This document shows positions 52,519 to 60,481 of a DNA stretch of 64,000 nucleotides, one piece after another. Origin of the DNA: Cyanobacteria bacterium FACHB-471. Its GTDB lineage: Bacteria; Cyanobacteriota; Cyanobacteriia; Elainellales; Elainellaceae. The notes under the pieces were generated by a model that worked only from the letters and a program-made list of their open reading frames with translations, searched no databases and had not been told where the DNA came from. The first letter of the stretch is position 1, and the number at the start of each line of letters is the position of its first letter. The DNA is taken from positions 1 to 64,000 of the forward strand of contig JACJOC010000068.1 in assembly GCA_014695345.1 (NCBI GenBank), given 5' to 3'. Position numbers and translations under genes: made by a program.

Positions 52519-53274
52519 TCAGATGACTTGACCGCCGGAGACCTCGATCCGCTGCGCAGTGACCCAGCGATTCTCCTCAGACAGCAGGCTCGCAATCATC
52601 GGACCGATGTCATCTGGCACGCCGACACGGCCGAGGGCGGTCATGTCTGCGAATTGCTTGTTGACATCCGCGTTGTCGCGGACGGCACCGCCGCCAAAAT
52701 CGGTCTCGATCGCGCCCGGCGCTACTGTGTTAACCGCAATCCCACGACCGCCTAGCTCTTTGGCCATATAGACAGTGAGCATATCGGCTGCGGCCTTTGC
52801 TGCCGCGTAAGCGGAAAAGCCAGGGTAGGACACCCGGGTCAGTCCGGTGCCCAAGTTCACGATGCGGCCACCGTCCGCTAGGAGCGGCAAAAGCGCCTGG
52901 GTGAGGAAGAACACGCCCTTGAAATGAACGTTGACCAACCCGTCAAACTGCGCCTCGGTCGTCTGCTCGATCAGGGCGTACTCGCCGTGACCGGCATTGT
53001 TCACGAGGTGGTCGAAGGTTTCGCGCTGCCAAGTTTCGTGCAGCGCTGTTCGCAGGCGCTCGACGAACGGTGCGAATTCAGTGATATTGCCGCTGTCGAG
53101 TCCTAAGGCGATCGCCTTACGACCCATTCCGTTAATTTCGTCGACAACAGCCTGAGCTGCTTCGGCACTGTTTCTGTATGTGATGATAACGTCGCCGCCG
53201 TGGCGAGCAACACTTAAAGCAGTGTTTCGTCCCAACCCACGACCGGCTCCGGTGATCAGGGTGATTTTAGTCAT
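52519..53274 (-). CDS. SDR oxidoreductase (3-oxoacyl-ACP reductase-like)
   Basis: A 251-residue intact SDR; ATG 53274 chosen (AAGGAGT upstream) rather than the open upstream extension. ITLITGAGRGLGRNTALSVA, VIITYRNSAEAAQAVVDEIN, DHLVNNAGHGEYALIEQ, LGTGLTRVSYPGFSAYAAAK, VNTVAPGAIETDFGGGAVRD, WVTAQRIEVSGGQVI. Best intact relative of the broken gene at 624-1409. Regionally GC-rich. Confidence 0.92.
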   Translation of the reverse strand: MTKITLITGAGRGLGRNTALSVARHGGDVIITYRNSAEAAQAVVDEINGMGRKAIALGLDSGNITEFAPFVERLRTALHETWQRETFDHLVNNAGHGEYALIEQTTEAQFDGLVNVHFKGVFFLTQALLPLLADGGRIVNLGTGLTRVSYPGFSAYAAAKAAADMLTVYMAKELGGRGIAVNTVAPGAIETDFGGGAVRDNADVNKQFADMTALGRVGVPDDIGPMIASLLSEENRWVTAQRIEVSGGQVI

Positions 53275-53673
53275 GCTACAACTCCTTTGTTGATCCTTTT
53301 GATTGACTTGTGATTGATACATTTTGAGATGGGTGTGTAATTACGAATGCTCGGGCGCAGCGCTCTACATTTCTAGTTGGTGGCATTAAGCATGATGCAC
53401 TTCATGCCCGTATTGACCGTGATTGCACCGTAGAGCCTCTCTTCAGAGCGGATTGTGAGCTATTCGTTGCTAACGATACAATTGCTCCTCCTACGCTCGT
53501 CCTTTGCCACACCACCACCTGCGATCGAGACCGTGTTTTCTCCGAATTGCATATTCCCCCTTGTTTGAATAAGAGCGCGAATGCAATCTTTTAGAAGCAT
53601 CACTCCATTACGAGGTTTGGGGCTGTGAGTGCTGTAAGGGGATACCTGAGATCAAACTATCTTCAGTGGAACG
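53275..53673. other. Spacer with duplicated leader
   Basis: 399 bp without a supported gene. 53555-53622 (GAATTGCATATTCCCCCTTG ... CACTCCATTAC) repeats the leader of the next SDR (54428-54497). This suggests that another copy of that gene once stood here. Confidence 0.5.
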
Positions 53674-54411
53674 TTAATTCTGTCCGATCGGTCGCACGAT
53701 GACTTCGTTGACATCTATCTCTGCGGGCTGCTCAATTGCAAAGGCAATGGCGCGGGCAATCGCATCTGCTGGAATAACTGCCTCGCGGAATTCTTCTAAC
53801 CACTGTGCGGCTTCGGCATCGGTCGTGGTGTTGGGAAGTTCAGATTCGGTTGTTCCGGGCGAAATCACCGTAACCCGAATATCTGTCGATTCTTGCCGCA
53901 GTCCCTCCGAGATTGCCCAGACCGCGAACTTGGTGGCACAGTACACGACAGCGGTTGGGTATACGTTATGCCCCCCAATCAAGGAGATATTCACAAACTG
54001 TCCAGACTGCTGATGCTTGAAGATGGGTAGGGCAGCAGCGATGCCGTGAAGGACACCGCGAATATTCACGTCGATCATGTGATTCCACTCGTCGATCTTC
54101 AAGGACTCTAGCTTCGAGAGCGGCATCAAGCCAGCATTGTTCACCATCACATCAAGCCAACCAAATTTATCTTTGGCGAACTCAACGAAGGCTTGCATGT
54201 CTTCGAGGCTAGTTACGTCTAGGGCACGCTAGGCTGCTGCACCTCCTTTCTCAGGAATTTCGGAGGCGATCGTTTCAAGTCGATTGGTGCGCCGTGCCCC
54301 CAGCACAACCCGTAAACCCTTTTGAGCGAGCAATCTAGCGGTGGCTTCACCAATGCCGCTGCTCGCACCTGTAATCAGCACAACTTTCTGTGCATTTTCG
54401 TTAGTAGTCAT
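53674..54411 (-). pseudogene. SDR oxidoreductase with one in-frame TAG
   Basis: ATG 54411: [48 protein letters not shown] (54229-54231), then in the same frame RALDVTSLEDMQAFVEFAKD, DVMVNNAGLMPLSKLESLKI, VVYCATKFAVWAISEGLRQE, VDVNEVIVRPIGQN. Complete apart from the single stop. Twin of 32974-33713, which is broken at the same codon by a base deletion. Divergent from the AraC gene at 54614. Confidence 0.88.
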
Positions 54412-54613
54412 GAGGCTGTGTCTCCTAATATTGCACATTCCGCTTCGTTTTGAATAAGAACGCAAATGCGATCTCCTAGAATCTTTGCTCCGTTACCTGT
54501 AATTATGGCGTTTTCAGACTGTAAAACAATCAACAATTCGCTCAAAGTATTGCCCAATCCGCTCATAATTGATAAAGTTAAACAATCTTTCAATTTTGAT
54601 TGTGGTGATTATC

Positions 54614-55522
54614 ATGAACACACTGCATGAACTCGCTCAGATTCTTTCACGCCACAGTTTCGCGTCGGAACGGATGGAGCCCACAGCAGTGCCTCGGCTT
54701 TCAATTTTTCGTGCTGACCATCCAACAACTCGGACGCCTGGAATCTATCAACCTCTGTTCTGCTTGATCGTCTCAGGTCGAAAGCAGGTGTTCTTCGGTG
54801 AGAAGATATCTGAGTACGGGACAGGCGATTGCTTCCTCGTTACAGTCAATTTGCCTGTTGTAGGCACCATTTTGCAGGCGCTTCCTGGAGATCCGTACCT
54901 CGCGCTATGTCTTGATCTACACCACACGACGCTCGCCGAAATTGCTATCCGAGCAACGGTGATGCCCGATCTAAGACAAGGGAACGATCAGGGGTTTCAG
55001 GCGGGAACTGCTACAACCGAAGTGATTGATGCAGCCTTCAGGCTGGCGCAATTACTTGACAACACCCAGCACATTGATGTCCTGGCACCGCTATACGAGC
55101 GGGAACTGCTCTATCGACTCTACGTTGATTTGTGGGGTCGGTCACTACATGCGGTAAGTCAAGCAAACAGCCGACTGTCACAGATTGGCAGGGCCATTGC
55201 ATGGTTGCATGAACACTACGCGACTGACTATACGGCAGAGGCATTAGCCAGAATTGCAGGGATGAGTGTTTCAACGATGAATCGCCATTTTCGTGAAATC
55301 ACTGCACTGAGTCCCCTCGAATACCAGAAGCGTATCCGTCTTCAGGAGGCGAGGCGTTTGCTTGCGAGCCAAGTAACAGATGTCTCTGGCACAGGATATG
55401 CCGTAGGCTATTCAAGCCCGTCGCAATTCAATCGCGAATATCGTCGGCTCTTTGGCGAGTCACCAGGCCGTCATGCAAGCCAAGTGAGAAGCACCAAGGA
55501 ACAGATGCAGCAACCGGCATAA
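54614..55522 (+). CDS. AraC_N-type regulator
   Basis: A 302-residue protein from ATG 54614 (an open extension upstream to 54569 has no similarity). AraC_N sensor (ASERMEPTAVPRLSIFRADH, YQPLFCLIVSGRKQVFFGEK, YGTGDCFLVTVNLPVVG) and double HTH (YTAEALARIAGMSVSTMNRH; GTGYAVGYSSPSQFNREYRR). Divergent from the broken SDR at 53674-54411, 202 bp away, its presumed target. Confidence 0.9.
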   Translation: MNTLHELAQILSRHSFASERMEPTAVPRLSIFRADHPTTRTPGIYQPLFCLIVSGRKQVFFGEKISEYGTGDCFLVTVNLPVVGTILQALPGDPYLALCLDLHHTTLAEIAIRATVMPDLRQGNDQGFQAGTATTEVIDAAFRLAQLLDNTQHIDVLAPLYERELLYRLYVDLWGRSLHAVSQANSRLSQIGRAIAWLHEHYATDYTAEALARIAGMSVSTMNRHFREITALSPLEYQKRIRLQEARRLLASQVTDVSGTGYAVGYSSPSQFNREYRRLFGESPGRHASQVRSTKEQMQQPA

Positions 55523-55687
55523 CGTGTGCGATTCATAGACATTGTTTCAAGTGGATAGGTACTGATGCCTCAATCGTTATCAACTATGGCGAGATCGCTG
55601 TGATAAACGCCACAATATTGAACGCGCACCTCGGACATCAAGCGGCGAGAGCAGTGCTGTTAATTTGTGCTAGCTGATATCAATAAA

Positions 55688-55712
55688 ATCGCCCAGTCAG
55701 AGACTGGGCGAT
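55688..55712 (-). terminator. Intrinsic terminator of the repeat-protein gene
   Basis: ATCGCCCAGTC-loop-GACTGGGCGAT, 11-bp stem with 3-base loop; on the minus strand it is followed by TTTTATTG. Placed 70 bp after the stop of 55783-56031. Confidence 0.75.
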
Positions 55713-55782
55713 GTATTTAGACAGCAACTCTAGTGTGCTAACGAAGCTGGAGACTTATCAGCATTGGGAGTTGATGAATAAA

Positions 55783-56031
55783 CTATCTGTCCAAGTTTTC
55801 GCGACGGGCTTCATCAAAGCGATCGGTGAGGCTGACTTCGGTAGAAACGCCTTTGTCTAGATTTTCGCGACGGGCTTCGTCAAAGCGATCGGTGAGGCTG
55901 ACTTCGGTAGAAACGCCTTTGTCTAGATTTTCGCGACGGGCTTCGTCAAAGCGATCGCTTAAAGCAAAACCAGGAGTAGCATAAGCAGAGAGAGCCAAAA
56001 CAGAAAGGCTGGTGAGGATGTAGCGTTTCAT
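55783..56031 (-). CDS. Small secreted protein with 22-residue DRFDEARRENLDK repeats
   Basis: An 82-residue protein: signal peptide (YILTSLSVLALSAYATPGFA, then LSDRF), followed by two full 22-residue units (DRFDEARRENLDKGVSTEVS LT) and a third shortened unit ending LDR. The DNA of the units repeats with a 66-bp period and is nearly identical, so the array expanded recently. Same design (signal peptide ending before LSDRF, charged helical repeat) as the proteins at 12724 and 20313, but a different spacer. Own terminator at 55688-55712. Function unknown. Confidence 0.75.
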   Translation of the reverse strand: MKRYILTSLSVLALSAYATPGFALSDRFDEARRENLDKGVSTEVSLTDRFDEARRENLDKGVSTEVSLTDRFDEARRENLDR

Positions 56032-56594
56032 GGTGTTGTTTCCTAAATAATCGAGATTGTCTGTTTCGTTTGCCTTACCAAACCCTATTGGCTTTCAACC
56101 CTGAGACAGCCCTGACAAACTGCTGATAGCTACTTAAGCGTTTCCTGAGAAATAGATGAGTAGGTTTCAAGCAAGAGAATTGGACTGACTGTCTCTAAAT
56201 CTGATTGGCTGTCGTAGTCGTAGAGGTGAGTACAGCAGCAAGTAGATTTTCGAGAGTTGAACGGCTCACAGAAGCTTCTAGTTGTTGTTGTTTGGGCTAG
56301 AACTATCCGTTACTTATTATGTTTGCATAAATTTTGTTTTAATGCAAATAGTTTTTGTGAAGACATTCTTTAGAGATACTATCTGATTATGACAAAGCGC
56401 AGCAGAGCTTAGCTCTGCTGCGCTTTGTTGCAGTTCTTAGGATGTCTACAGCCACAGATCTAGAGTCTGGATTGCAAGATGCCGGTTCTCGAAATCACCT
56501 GAACTCTCTAGATGCTGTATCCTCTGACAAGCAAGTTAGACCCTTTGCACTTGCCCGCACCGCTTAACCCAGTAAACCAAACTGTTACCCCACG
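56032..56594. other. Intergenic region with strong hairpin
   Basis: 563 bp without a supported gene. 56392-56426 is a perfect hairpin, CAAAGCGCAGCAGAGC-TTA-GCTCTGCTGCGCTTTG (16-bp stem); no gene ends next to it on either strand, so its role is open. Confidence 0.6.
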
Positions 56595-56867
56595 ATGGCT
56601 TGCGCCCATGCCTTACTCCTATCCCCTAACTTCGCTACTGAAACTTTAGTCAATTTTTATCAACCTATCACGGAGTTGGCTCCAGGCTTAACCTTTGAAC
56701 ATTCAATCAAGCCGTGTATAATGTGCTACTTGAAGGGGAGTAGCTGCTGGTGCGAGTTGCCAGCCCATCTGAGTCAACATGCTGGCGATGAGCCTGGTTC
56801 AGATGACGATTTAGCCATTTACAGCTTTTCGCGAGCGAGACCTTCACTGAGTTCACATCTGAAGTGA
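56595..56867 (+). CDS. Unassigned short frame, probably a relic
   Basis: 90 codons (ACAHALLLSPNFATETLVNF YQPITELAPGLTFEHSIKPC). The first half is vaguely like the start of a glyoxalase-fold domain, but no motif is decisive and the C-terminal half looks random. It may be a truncated gene; listed only because nothing else explains the stretch. Confidence 0.25.
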   Translation: MACAHALLLSPNFATETLVNFYQPITELAPGLTFEHSIKPCIMCYLKGSSCWCELPAHLSQHAGDEPGSDDDLAIYSFSRARPSLSSHLK

Positions 56868-56945
56868 GCTTGGTGAAGCGTTATGCCCATCAGGTTCCTT
56901 CAGACTGCTACACCTATCTGAGGGAATACCAGACAGGAGCTTAAT

Positions 56946-57116
56946 ATGCGACGTTGGATTTTGAAAGCTGGAAGTACTGACCCCGATGGGCTGTTCCTTG
57001 AAAATGCGCCAATGCCAGAGCCTGGAGCGGGTGAAGTGCGTATCCGCGTTCGCGCCGTATCGTTGAACTACCGCGATCAGCTTGTACTCGGTGGCGGATT
57101 TGCCAGGTTGGGGTAG
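56946..57116 (+). pseudogene. NAD(P)-dependent alcohol dehydrogenase N-terminal stub
   Basis: ATG 56946 (CAGGAGCTTA upstream): MRRWILKAGSTDPDGLFLEN, MPEPGAGEVRIRVRAVSLNY RDQLVLGGGF, then a stop at 57114-57116 where the IS debris begins. This is the GroES-like start of an MDR enzyme, truncated after 56 codons. Confidence 0.7.
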
Positions 57117-57152
57117 TTTTATGAATAGATGCTGTTGGCGAACGTACTACAA

Positions 57153-57445
57153 CTAGTTTGGGATTACCCTTGGAGTTAAGTCATCTGCTAATGCAGCAAA
57201 GCGAGAAATGCGAGTGTGAGCATGAGGGACTCCCATCAGCCAAGACACAATGCGGGTGATATTCATCGCAATACTAGTGAAAACATGTTGAAGGTGTGTC
57301 TTCGTTAATCCAATATATCGGCTACGTCTTAATCCAAAGCAGTGAATTCCTTGCGACAAGGTTCCTTCAATCCCTGCTCGTTGGCTATACTTCTCCTGCC
57401 AGGGTTGAGTGTGTTGCTGCTGTCTCATCCGCTGTAACACTTCAT
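57153..57445 (-). pseudogene. IS1182-like transposase, C-terminal piece
   Basis: QQQHTQPWQEKYSQRAGIEG TLSQGIHCFGLRRSRYIGLT KTHLQHVFTSIAMNITRIVS (segments in order) is the C-terminal DDE (Glu) region of IS1182/DUF772-type transposases. It is separated from its upstream part (58511-58850) by the IS at 57451-58505. Confidence 0.8.
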
Positions 57446-57450
57446 ATTCT

Positions 57451-58505
57451 CAGGACTTACGCAAGGGACATTTGAACAGACGGGTGCTTGAGTTGCTCAA
57501 TCAAGTAGTCTGAGAGCATTCCATGCTTAATCTGGTAAATCGTTTTGCCGCTTTGATAAGCGATGGTTTTGAGACGACTCCAAACGAGCAAGGCACAAGC
57601 AATATGATTTCGTTGAATGCGAGCTTTGCGACACTGACAGGACTCGACTCCAGTGAGTTGCTTTAACTCGCGGTGAAACTCCTCAACCTTCCAGCGGACA
57701 CCACACGCATCTTGTACGGCATCCGTTGAAGCTTGAGATAAATCGTTGGTAGCAACAAACTCCGTTCTGTTGGTAGAAACAGTAACCCGGAACAGTTTCA
57801 CCTTTTTGTCTTTAGGAAAGCCACGCACCTTGATGAGCTTGCCTTGTTGCAACTCTTCACTATGCCAAACGAGTTCGTCAACCCGCAGGTAGGGCAGACT
57901 TCCCCCACTATCGTCCACTCGTCGGTTAGTCTTAAGCGGACAGTAATACAGTTTCTGGAGCTGGTCAATTTGACTCATGAGCTTCTGTGCAGCATACCAG
58001 CTATCCATCAAAACGGTGCTGAAGGGTAACTGCTTACTGTAAACCACGCCTTTAAGCATGTCGCTCACGTGGTCTAACTTGCTCTGCCCATCGCCATCCG
58101 GGTCATACAGGCGGTAATCAATCACCCAGAACTGTCCGGTTTCCCCATTAACGTACACGCAACTCACCAGTCCAATCCCTCGAATCACACGATGCTCGTT
58201 GCCACTGTATTGCCGTCGTGTTAGCTCAATCGAGGTCGAGTGTCGCTTATCAAGAACGGTATCGTCGAACAAAAGATAAGCATTTGGTGAGGGGTGCAGC
58301 AGTCCTTTGACGTTGTCCCACAATAAACGAGGGCTCAGTTTCTCGCCCCGCAGATAGCGGTTGATGCGATCATGACTGGTGCCCTCCAAATGGTCAGCCA
58401 AGTTCGTGATCGTGTAGTTGATAGGACTGCTCAGAAGATACTGGCAGTAATCTAGTTTGGTGAAGCTCATTTCTTCAGTTTAGAGCTGCTTCTGCGTAAG
58501 TCCTG
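57451..58505 (-). mobile_element. Complete IS4-superfamily (IS701-like) insertion
   Basis: 1055 bp with inverted ends CAGGACTTACGCA / TGCGTAAGTCCTG and a 5-bp target duplication ATTCT (57446-57450 and 58506-58510). It is inserted into an IS1182-like transposase gene. A truncated relative lies at 29216-29440. Confidence 0.9.
57457..58470 (-). CDS. IS4-superfamily DDE transposase (IS701-like)
   Basis: A 337-residue intact transposase. N-terminal region FTKLDYCQYLLSSPINYTIT, LEGTSHDRINRYLRGEKLSP. Catalytic residues are plausibly in YLLFDDTVLDKRHS (Asp), STVLMDSWYAAQKLM (Asp) and WKVEEFHRELKQLTG (Glu, the YREK-like helix). Cuts and pastes its own element. Frame and both inverted repeats are intact, so it is likely active or recently active. 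Family assignment to IS701 is from memory of the N-terminal motif; IS4-superfamily is safer. Confidence 0.85.
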   Translation of the reverse strand: MSFTKLDYCQYLLSSPINYTITNLADHLEGTSHDRINRYLRGEKLSPRLLWDNVKGLLHPSPNAYLLFDDTVLDKRHSTSIELTRRQYSGNEHRVIRGIGLVSCVYVNGETGQFWVIDYRLYDPDGDGQSKLDHVSDMLKGVVYSKQLPFSTVLMDSWYAAQKLMSQIDQLQKLYYCPLKTNRRVDDSGGSLPYLRVDELVWHSEELQQGKLIKVRGFPKDKKVKLFRVTVSTNRTEFVATNDLSQASTDAVQDACGVRWKVEEFHRELKQLTGVESCQCRKARIQRNHIACALLVWSRLKTIAYQSGKTIYQIKHGMLSDYLIEQLKHPSVQMSLA

Positions 58506-58510
58506 ATTCT

Positions 58511-58850
58511 GCTTTAGGACGCAAGCTAATCGAGCGAGCTTCGGTGGCTGAACGAGTACAGAGCGATCGCTTTGGGCATAAACGACAGTCTGTTCGAGAA
58601 AACTTGACATAAATTCCAGGATTGCCCCACGGGTCTTGTTTGGTTGTCCAACTTTTGCTCTTCTTCCCTTGAGGACACGTTACTCGATGCGTTCGCCAGT
58701 TGATTTGAAACTGGCTCAAGTCGTAAGCTTCAGGCTGTTTCGTTTGCCAGCTTCCATTGGGACGCATCGGTCCCACCAAATCGATGCCATATTTTTTAGA
58801 ACTATCGATAAAGAGATCAGTATCGACATAACCTGCATCGACTAATTTGG
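58511..58850 (-). pseudogene. IS1182-like transposase, middle piece
   Basis: KLVDAGYVDTDLFIDSSKKY GIDLVGPMRPNGSWQ (second Asp region), a Cys-rich FSRTDCRLCPKRSLCTRSAT stretch, then the insertion point of the IS701-like element. The N-terminal part is missing: upstream of about 58850 the sequence switches to an IS6-type transposase. Confidence 0.8.
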
Positions 58851-59164
58851 ATATAAGTTTCGTCAACCCGCCATGAATCGTTGGTAGGCTGCAAATGCGA
58901 TCGGATTCGTTTATCCAGTTCTGGTGCATATTTCAGTACCCATCGATTGATCGTGGAGTGATCCACGTCCACCCCTCGCTCTGCCATCATCTCCTCCAAG
59001 TTTCGGTAGCTCAAGGGATAGTGGCAATACCAGCGCACGTTCAGCAGAATGATTTCAGGCAAAAAGTGCCGCCACTTAAAGGGAGAAGTAGTAGACATCG
59101 CAGGGCAAGGAGACACAACGGAGCTTGTCTACCTTACCACTGGCTAGTTTTTGCGACACAACCC
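58848..59164 (-). mobile_element. IS6-family element remnant
   Basis: Outer end at 59144-59164 (CTAGTTTTTGCGACACAACCC-type repeat) and transposase N-terminus from ATG 59116: FKWRHFLPEIILLNVRWYCH YPLSYRNLEEMMAERGVDVD, STINRWVLKYAPEL, SWRVDETYI, the IS6 signature with the first catalytic Asp. It breaks off at DETYI, where the IS1182-like piece begins. Confidence 0.85.
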
Positions 59165-59188
59165 AAAGCTTTAGGCTAGTGCTCAGCA

Positions 59189-59440
59189 GTGGAAGCGATT
59201 GGCACTGACAACGGTTTATCCTCAATTAGCTTCACCTCTTTAGAGCAAGATGCTTACCATCGCTATCTAGCAGGTAGTAGTAAAAGTAATGCTGTGTGTC
59301 TAGTGGTTCCTGAGAACGTTTGGGAAGCTCGTGCAGCTCTCTTACAGGTCTTTAGCTCTGGTGAAATCAAGGATGTCCAGCAGCAGTTTGATAGGGACAC
59401 TTTGAATCAGGCTTACAAACTAATTCATCCCCATAACTAG
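59189..59440 (+). CDS. Hypothetical protein, possibly 5'-truncated
   Basis: 83 codons from a GTG: LEQDAYHRYLAGSSKSNAVC, LVVPENVWEARAALLQVFSS, GEIKDVQQQFDRDTLNQAYK. Composition looks like a real, helical protein, but no family is recognised. It begins 25 bp after the IS6-type end, so its start may have been removed by the element. Confidence 0.35.
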   Translation: MEAIGTDNGLSSISFTSLEQDAYHRYLAGSSKSNAVCLVVPENVWEARAALLQVFSSGEIKDVQQQFDRDTLNQAYKLIHPHN

Positions 59441-59883
59441 AAGGAATTGAAGCAGTTGGCTGAATCTGCAAAGCGCTTGTGTATGGGGTATGAAACTTTG
59501 GTGCTCGCCCTTTGAACCAACAAAGCCTCGGCTTTGCTGCTGGAGCTTTGTTGGTTCAGGGGTATGTCAAATAGATTGTGACAAGGATAAAAGATCAGAA
59601 TGGAAAGCGATCGCACTCAAGCGGTGATTACCGCGTTGAAGCGGGGACTCGCCAAGTTGTGAAACCAGCGATGAGAACTGAACTTAAGTTCGGTTGAGGG
59701 TTCGTTGCAGAGATAGTTGGTAACTGTCGTTTCAGCCAGGCAATGACTCAACTTTGAGTTGGCGACAAAGCTGCATCAATTTCATAGGCTAAAGTCATAC
59801 AAATAATGGAATTGGGAGGAACACAGATAGGAGTCATAGCAATCGCTTGATGCTATGAGAGCCTCTTTTTGCTGGAGTGTCCG
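59441..59883. other. Intergenic region with hairpin
   Basis: 443 bp without a supported gene. 59514-59526 (GAACCAACAAAGC) and 59545-59557 (GCTTTGTTGGTTC) form a 13-bp stem around an 18-base loop; possible terminator for 59189-59440. Confidence 0.5.
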
Positions 59884-60066
59884 ATGAATCAAGATCGTCA
59901 TCCTAACCAACTCTTTGTTCCGCCTTCCCAACGCGATCACTATCAGGGGGTACTCAAAGCCCCAGTCGTACTCATGGAATATGGGAATTACCAATGTCCT
60001 CAATGTAGGGAAGTGTATCAGTTGGTTCAGGCAATTCAGCAACATTTCAAATGTAGTCGATTCTGA
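59884..60066 (+). pseudogene. DsbA/thioredoxin-fold protein N-terminal stub
   Basis: ATG 59884: RHPNQLFVPPSQRDHYQGVL KAPVVLMEYGNYQCPQCREV YQLVQAIQQHFK. The APVxLxEYGxYQCPxC motif, with a CPQC redox pair, is typical of DsbA-like thioredoxin-fold proteins. It breaks off at about 60058 where a duplicated LysR fragment begins on the other strand. Confidence 0.7.
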
Positions 60067-60333
60067 AACTTTCGTTGATTGAGCGATCGCTGCTGCAATT
60101 GCATCCAGGCTTTTGTTCACTGCTGGATACAAGAGTTACCCCACTTCTGTCAGTGCCAGAGGTCGGGGACGGCGGCGAAACAAGGATACTCCTAAGTAAT
60201 CTTCCAGTACTTTAATTTGGTGGTTGACTGCGGTTGACGTGATGTCCAGTTCTTCAGCCGCCTGCTGAAAACTCAAACAGCGAGCTGCTACCTCAAAGGT
60301 ATGCAAAGCGTTAAGGGGTGGCAGCGATCGCAT
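60064..60333 (-). pseudogene. LysR regulator N-terminal duplicate with Gln-to-TAA
   Basis: From ATG 60333 the sequence is nearly identical to the first ~90 codons of 48275-49195 (LPPLNALHTFEVAARCLSFQ ... LALTEVG), but CAA after EVG has become TAA (60136-60138). The frame then continues LLYPAVNKSLDAIAAAIAQS to about 60064. The promoter region (to about 60410) is also copied. Confidence 0.88.
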
Positions 60334-60481
60334 AAGCCTCTTGATGAGTTTTTCTCATCCTAAGCGTGAGTAGATTGAATTTGCAATCCCTTACTGTCCC
60401 TTGCTACTGTTCAAGTTAAGGAGACGAAACAGTTTTCTGATCACTCATCAGCTTACTTAAAACCCTGAGTCGTTGCTCAAG

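Noticed and set aside
55795-55960. Regularly spaced near-identical units resembling a CRISPR array
   Set aside because: The 66-bp units are contiguous, codon-phased and encode the 22-residue repeats of a secreted protein with a signal peptide; there are no unique spacers and no cas genes.
56392-56426. Strong hairpin as a terminator
   Set aside because: No gene ends next to it on either strand and no U-tract follows, so it is described as a hairpin of unknown role only.
624-60333. Stop-codon recoding to explain the many in-frame stops
   Set aside because: The same genes and families also carry frameshifts and deletions, both TAA and TAG are involved, and the neighbouring intact genes use these codons as normal terminators; ordinary gene decay is simpler.
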